Below are positions 22,963 to 26,288 of a DNA stretch of 26,288 nucleotides, in pieces. Origin of the DNA: DATJLQ01 sp035509415 (lineage in GTDB: Bacteria; Pseudomonadota; Alphaproteobacteria; JACZXZ01); contig DATJLQ010000062.1 of the NCBI GenBank assembly GCA_035509415.1, forward strand, positions 1-26,288. The letters run 5' to 3'. Every line of letters starts with the position of its first letter. Position 1 is the first letter of the stretch. Below the pieces are notes generated by a model, which ran no database searches, was not told where the DNA came from, and worked only from the letters and a program-made list of their open reading frames with translations. The position numbers were made by a program, and so were the translations under genes.

Positions 22963-22992
22963 AAAGGCCGGCCCGAGCATGAGCCGGCCTTT
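22963..22992. terminator. Bidirectional terminator between tRNA-Pro and the 23033-23569 gene
   Basis: AAAGGCCGGC (22963-22972) pairs with GCCGGCCTTT (22983-22992) around a 10-base loop. CCGTTTTC follows on the plus strand and TTCG on the minus strand. It lies 40 bp beyond the stop of the leftward gene and about 100 bp after the tRNA. Confidence 0.75.
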
Positions 22993-23032
22993 CCGTTTTC
23001 GTGGCTTTGTGAGGTGCCCAGCGTCGCTCGCC

Positions 23033-23569
23033 CTATTCGAGCGTGATCTTGGTGCCGTTGCCCGAGAGCTGGAAGTCGAGCCCTTCCTGGGTCGAGGTCA
23101 GCATGATGACCACGCCGTTCTGGTTGCGCAGATAGGCGACGCTGCCGCCCCCGCCCACCGTGACACCCGCGGCGACCGACGCGTAGGTGCCCGCGAAGTC
23201 CTGGATGCGCTTCAGGTCGTAGACCTTGCCCGAGGCGTTGAGCGTGCTGGCGCCGACATTGGCGACCGAGATCCCGGAGATCTTGAAGGGATGCTTGGTG
23301 CCGTCGAAGTCGAGCGTGCCGCTGCCCCAGGTATAGCCGACGCCGACCGCGACCTGGCCGCCGGAGAGGCTCAGGGTCGCGTCCGGCGCACCCTTGGTTT
23401 CGGCCGGCGGGGCCGACGCGTCGGCGTATTGGCCGCTGCCGACGGCGGGTGAGACCGGCTCGGTCGCGAAGGACAGGTCGGTCGCGGCGTAAATTCCGAT
23501 CGCGACCACGCTCATCGTCAGAATCCCGGCCAGCGGGAAGACGAATGACGGTCGAGGATTGCGCTTCAT
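23033..23569 (-). CDS. Exported or membrane-anchored protein of unknown function
   Basis: This 178-residue protein begins MKRNPRPSFVFPLAGILTMS with a hydrophobic run through about residue 30. The run can be a signal peptide or an N-terminal anchor, and no lipobox cysteine is present; the whole protein lacks cysteine. Residues 35-65 are a Pro/Ala/Ser linker. The C-terminal domain (about 65-178) is rich in Gly, Val and Thr with strand-like alternation: LSLSGGQVAVGVGYTWGSG, HPFKISGISVANVGASTLNA, GVTVGGGGSVAYLRNQNGVV. I recall similar unnamed proteobacterial proteins but no established function. The ATG at 23569 is preferred over 23590 because GGAGGT lies 7 bp before it. A terminator follows. Confidence 0.8.
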   Translation of the reverse strand: MKRNPRPSFVFPLAGILTMSVVAIGIYAATDLSFATEPVSPAVGSGQYADASAPPAETKGAPDATLSLSGGQVAVGVGYTWGSGTLDFDGTKHPFKISGISVANVGASTLNASGKVYDLKRIQDFAGTYASVAAGVTVGGGGSVAYLRNQNGVVIMLTSTQEGLDFQLSGNGTKITLE

Positions 23570-23589
23570 GGCACTCACCTCCGTTTTCA

Positions 23590-23615
23590 CGGGCTGCCGT
23601 ATTCCGGGCTGCCGT
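23590..23615. repeat. Direct repeat upstream of the unknown exported gene
   Basis: CGGGCTGCCGT occurs at 23590-23600 and again at 23605-23615, a 15-bp period, 20-46 bp upstream of the start at 23569. The rest of the gap to dnaE2 (23616-23760) contains a GGGCC/GGCCC hairpin near 23707-23724 but no clear promoter. Confidence 0.5.
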
Positions 23616-23760
23616 TGTCGATTTCGGGGTTGCGCCCCGGATGAAGGGTATTGTGGGGCTGGGGCGGGGACGCGCGGGTGGGCATTATTGTGATCTTTTC
23701 GGCATCGGGCCGAAGGCCGGGCCCAAAAAAGCCCCAGCGATTTGATTCTTGGGATGCGCG

Positions 23761-26288
23761 TCAGCGGAAATCGCGCGACGGGTAGAGGGCGCCCGTCGAG
23801 CCGCTCCTACCTTCGTCGGCGTGGGCCCGGGGTGCGTCGAGCGGCACCTCGGGCGACGCCTCGGGCACGCCCAAGGTGCGCAGGTCGGCCGAGCGGTCGA
23901 CCAGAGTCTCGGCCACGAGGTGGATCACGATCCCTTCGCGCTGCAGGCGCCCGCGCACGAGCAAGAGCCGCGCCCCCATGACGATGCGCCGGAAGCGCTC
24001 GAAGACGTCGGGCCAGACGATGACGTTGGCGACTCCGGTCTCGTCCTCGAGGGTCGCGAACACGACGCCGTTGGCGCTGCCCGGGCGTTGGCGCACCAGC
24101 ACCAGGCCCGCGACCGCGACTCTCCGCCCGTTGGACATGTGCGCGAGGCGCGCCGCCGGGACTGCGCCGAGCTTCGCGAGACGCGCGCGCAGCAATGCGA
24201 GCGGGTGCGCCTTGAGCGAGAGACGCAGGGCGCGGTAATCCGCGACCACTTCCTCGCCGAGCGCCATGGTGGGAAGGGTGACCTCGGGCTCCTTGTCCAC
24301 GCTTCCCTCCGCCGCGGCGAACAGCGGCAGCGGCGCCTCGCCCAGGCCGCGCACGGCCCAGAGCGCCTGGCGCCGCGAGAGGCGCAAGGAGCCGAACGCG
24401 TCCGCGTCCGCCAAGCGCTCGAGGGTCGCGCGGTCGAGCGCGGCGCGGCGCTGGAGTTCGCGCGCATCCTCATAGCCGTGCGCGCGCGCGGAGGTGATGC
24501 GCGCGGCTTCGGCCGCCCCCATGCCCTTGATCTGCCGGAAGCCGAGACGGAGTGCGAGATCGCTCGCCGCACCCGCTTCGAGGGTGCAATCCCAGTCGCT
24601 TCGGTTCACGTCGACCGGCCTGAGCTCGACCCCGTGGGCGTGCGCGTCGCGCAGGATTTGGGCGGGCGCGTAGAAGCCCATGGGCTGGCTGTTCAAGAGG
24701 GCGCAGGCGAAGGCGGCGGGCTCGTGGCATTTGAGCCAGGCCGAGACGTAGGCGAGGAGGGCGAAGCTCGCCGCGTGGCTTTCGGGGAAGCCGTAATCGG
24801 CGAAGCCCTCGATCTGGCGAAAGCAGCGCGCGGCGAAATCGCGCCCGTGGCCGCGCGCGACCATGCCCTCGATCATCTGGTCGCGGAACTTGCCGATGGT
24901 GCCGGTCTTCCGGAACGTCGCCATGGCGCGGCGCAGCCGGTCCGCCTCGCCCGGCGTGAAGCCCGCGGCCACGATCGCGATCTTCATCACCTGCTCCTGG
25001 AACAGGGGCACGCCGAGCGTCTTCCCCAACACCGCCTCGAGCTCGGGCGAGGGATACTCGACTTTTTCCTCGCCGTTGCGCCGGCGCAGATAGGGATGGA
25101 CCATGTCGCCTTGGATCGGCCCCGGCCGGATGATCGCGATCTCGATCACCAGGTCGTAATAGGTGCGCGGCTTCATGCGCGGGAGGAAACTCATCTGCGC
25201 GCGGCTCTCGATCTGGAACACGCCGAGCGTGTCGGCCCTGCACATCATGTCGTAGACCGCAGGATCCTCGGGCGGCACGCGCGCGAGGTCGAGGGTCGCC
25301 CCTCGATGGCGGTTCACGAGCTCGAAGCATTTCCGGATGCAGGTGAGCATGCCGAGCGCCAGCACGTCGATCTTGAGGATGCCGAGCGCATCCAGATCGT
25401 CCTTGTCCCATTCGACGAAGGTGCGCTCCGCCATGGCGGCGTTCGCGATCGGCACCACGTCCGAAAGCGCGCTTTTGGTGATGACGAAGCCGCCCACATG
25501 CTGCGACAGATGGCGCGGGAATCCCAAGAGCTGGCGCGCGAGGGCGAGGGTGAGCTTGAGGCGCGACGCCTCGGGGTCGAGGCCGAGCTCGCGCACGTGG
25601 CGGCGCTCGACCTCGTCGTCCGCCCAGCCCCAGACCGTGTCGGCGAGCCGCGCCACGGTGTCGAGCGAGAGGCCCATCGCCTTCCCCACGTCGCGCACGG
25701 CGCTTTTGGCGCGGTAGGAGATCACGGTCGCCGCGATGCCGGCGCGCTCACGGCCGTATTTCCCGTAGATGTACTGGATCACCTCCTCGCGCCGCTCGTG
25801 CTCGAAATCCACGTCGATGTCGGGAGGCTCGTTGCGCTCCTTGGAGATGAAGCGCTCGAACAGCATCGCCATGCGCGAGGGATCCACCTCGGTGATCTCG
25901 AGGCAATAGCACACCGTCGAGTTGGCGGCCGAGCCCCGGCCCTGGCAGAGGATGTTCTGAGCGCGCGCGTACTGCACCACGTCGTGCACGGTGAGGAAGA
26001 ACGGCTCGAACCGGAGCTCCGCGATGAGCGCGAGCTCGTGCTCGATCCCCTCGCGGACGGCGGCGGGCGCCCCGCCGGGCCAGCGCTTGGCGCAGCCCTC
26101 CTCCGTGAGGCGGCGCAAGTGGCTGGTGGGCGTCTCGCCCGCGGGCACGATCTCCTCGGGATATTCGTAGCGCAGCTCATCGAGCCTGAACACGCAGCGC
26201 TCGGCGATGCCCAAGGTTTCCTCGAGAAGCGCGGCCGGATACAGCTCCTCGAGGCGCGGCAGCGGGCGCAAGTGCCGCTCGCCGTTCG
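23761..26288 (-). CDS. dnaE2: Error-prone DNA polymerase DnaE2/ImuC (5' end outside window)
   Basis: About 842 residues are visible, open at the right edge (NGERHLRPLPRLEELYP is the first readable part), of a protein usually 1,000-1,100 long. DnaE2 is a C-family polymerase for damage-tolerant, mutagenic synthesis, working with ImuA and ImuB. Missing is most of the N-terminal PHP domain. Visible are the palm aspartates in PPDIDVDFEHERREE and in LGILKIDVLALGMLT. After these come the IRPGPIQGDMVHPYLRRR region, FPESHAASFALLAYVSAWLK, a helix-hairpin-helix region (LGFRQIKGMGAAEAARI) and an OB fold (GVVFATLEDETGVANVIVWP). The C-terminus ends SRDFR, a DnaE2-typical tail that lacks the clamp-binding extension of DnaE1. 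No frameshift is seen. Confidence 0.95.
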   Translation of the reverse strand, partial: NGERHLRPLPRLEELYPAALLEETLGIAERCVFRLDELRYEYPEEIVPAGETPTSHLRRLTEEGCAKRWPGGAPAAVREGIEHELALIAELRFEPFFLTVHDVVQYARAQNILCQGRGSAANSTVCYCLEITEVDPSRMAMLFERFISKERNEPPDIDVDFEHERREEVIQYIYGKYGRERAGIAATVISYRAKSAVRDVGKAMGLSLDTVARLADTVWGWADDEVERRHVRELGLDPEASRLKLTLALARQLLGFPRHLSQHVGGFVITKSALSDVVPIANAAMAERTFVEWDKDDLDALGILKIDVLALGMLTCIRKCFELVNRHRGATLDLARVPPEDPAVYDMMCRADTLGVFQIESRAQMSFLPRMKPRTYYDLVIEIAIIRPGPIQGDMVHPYLRRRNGEEKVEYPSPELEAVLGKTLGVPLFQEQVMKIAIVAAGFTPGEADRLRRAMATFRKTGTIGKFRDQMIEGMVARGHGRDFAARCFRQIEGFADYGFPESHAASFALLAYVSAWLKCHEPAAFACALLNSQPMGFYAPAQILRDAHAHGVELRPVDVNRSDWDCTLEAGAASDLALRLGFRQIKGMGAAEAARITSARAHGYEDARELQRRAALDRATLERLADADAFGSLRLSRRQALWAVRGLGEAPLPLFAAAEGSVDKEPEVTLPTMALGEEVVADYRALRLSLKAHPLALLRARLAKLGAVPAARLAHMSNGRRVAVAGLVLVRQRPGSANGVVFATLEDETGVANVIVWPDVFERFRRIVMGARLLLVRGRLQREGIVIHLVAETLVDRSADLRTLGVPEASPEVPLDAPRAHADEGRSGSTGALYPSRDFR

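Overview
The window looks like core chromosome of a high-GC alphaproteobacterium. The best fit is a Rhodospirillales-like lineage, from the third-position GC bias, a MucR/Ros regulator, a RibBX-type ribB, a proton-pumping pyrophosphatase, a bamE/cytochrome bc1 chaperone pair and a yceD-rpmF-plsX-fabH-ihfA-merR block. The taxonomic placement is inferred from gene content and order only. I see no prophage, insertion sequence, CRISPR array or integrase.

Left part (1-6665): the start of a leftward glutaryl-CoA dehydrogenase gene (gcdH) is cut by the window edge. A 465-bp divergent gap follows, holding a minisatellite of 12-13 bp units, a 9-bp inverted repeat and a likely gcdH promoter. Then comes a complete branched-chain amino acid uptake locus: livH, livM, livG, livF, a small membrane-protein gene and the periplasmic binding protein gene livK, closed by a strong terminator. 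Binding protein, two permeases and two ATPases together make one ABC importer; gcdH next door suggests an amino-acid catabolic setting.

Middle part (6743-14907): a leftward mucR-type regulator and a 474-bp, relatively AT-rich divergent gap are followed by a tightly packed rightward cluster: rpiB, glyA, nrdR, ribD, ribE, ribBX, ribH, nusB, thiL. It joins pentose phosphate and one-carbon metabolism with riboflavin synthesis, control of ribonucleotide reductase, antitermination and the step that makes thiamine diphosphate. The ribB product carries a GTP cyclohydrolase II-like domain that has lost its zinc cysteines, so GTP cyclohydrolase II activity must come from elsewhere.

Right part (14908-22865): hppA (K+-independent signature) ends at a terminator shared with the convergent bamE. 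Divergent to bamE runs a bc1-complex chaperone gene, then yceD, rpmF, plsX, fabH, ihfA, a merR-type regulator and a tRNA-Pro(GGG). Two promoter regions here deserve attention: a near-consensus promoter so close to the yceD start that the mRNA may be leaderless, and an rpmF-plsX-fabH promoter whose -10 lies between two identical-type 12-bp elements.

Far right (22866-26288): a leftward gene for a secreted or membrane-anchored protein of unknown function, and the C-terminal three quarters of a leftward dnaE2 (imuC) error-prone polymerase that runs off the window.

I did not find a new multi-gene system. The most useful leads are regulatory sites and degenerate or uncharacterised proteins inside otherwise ordinary operons.
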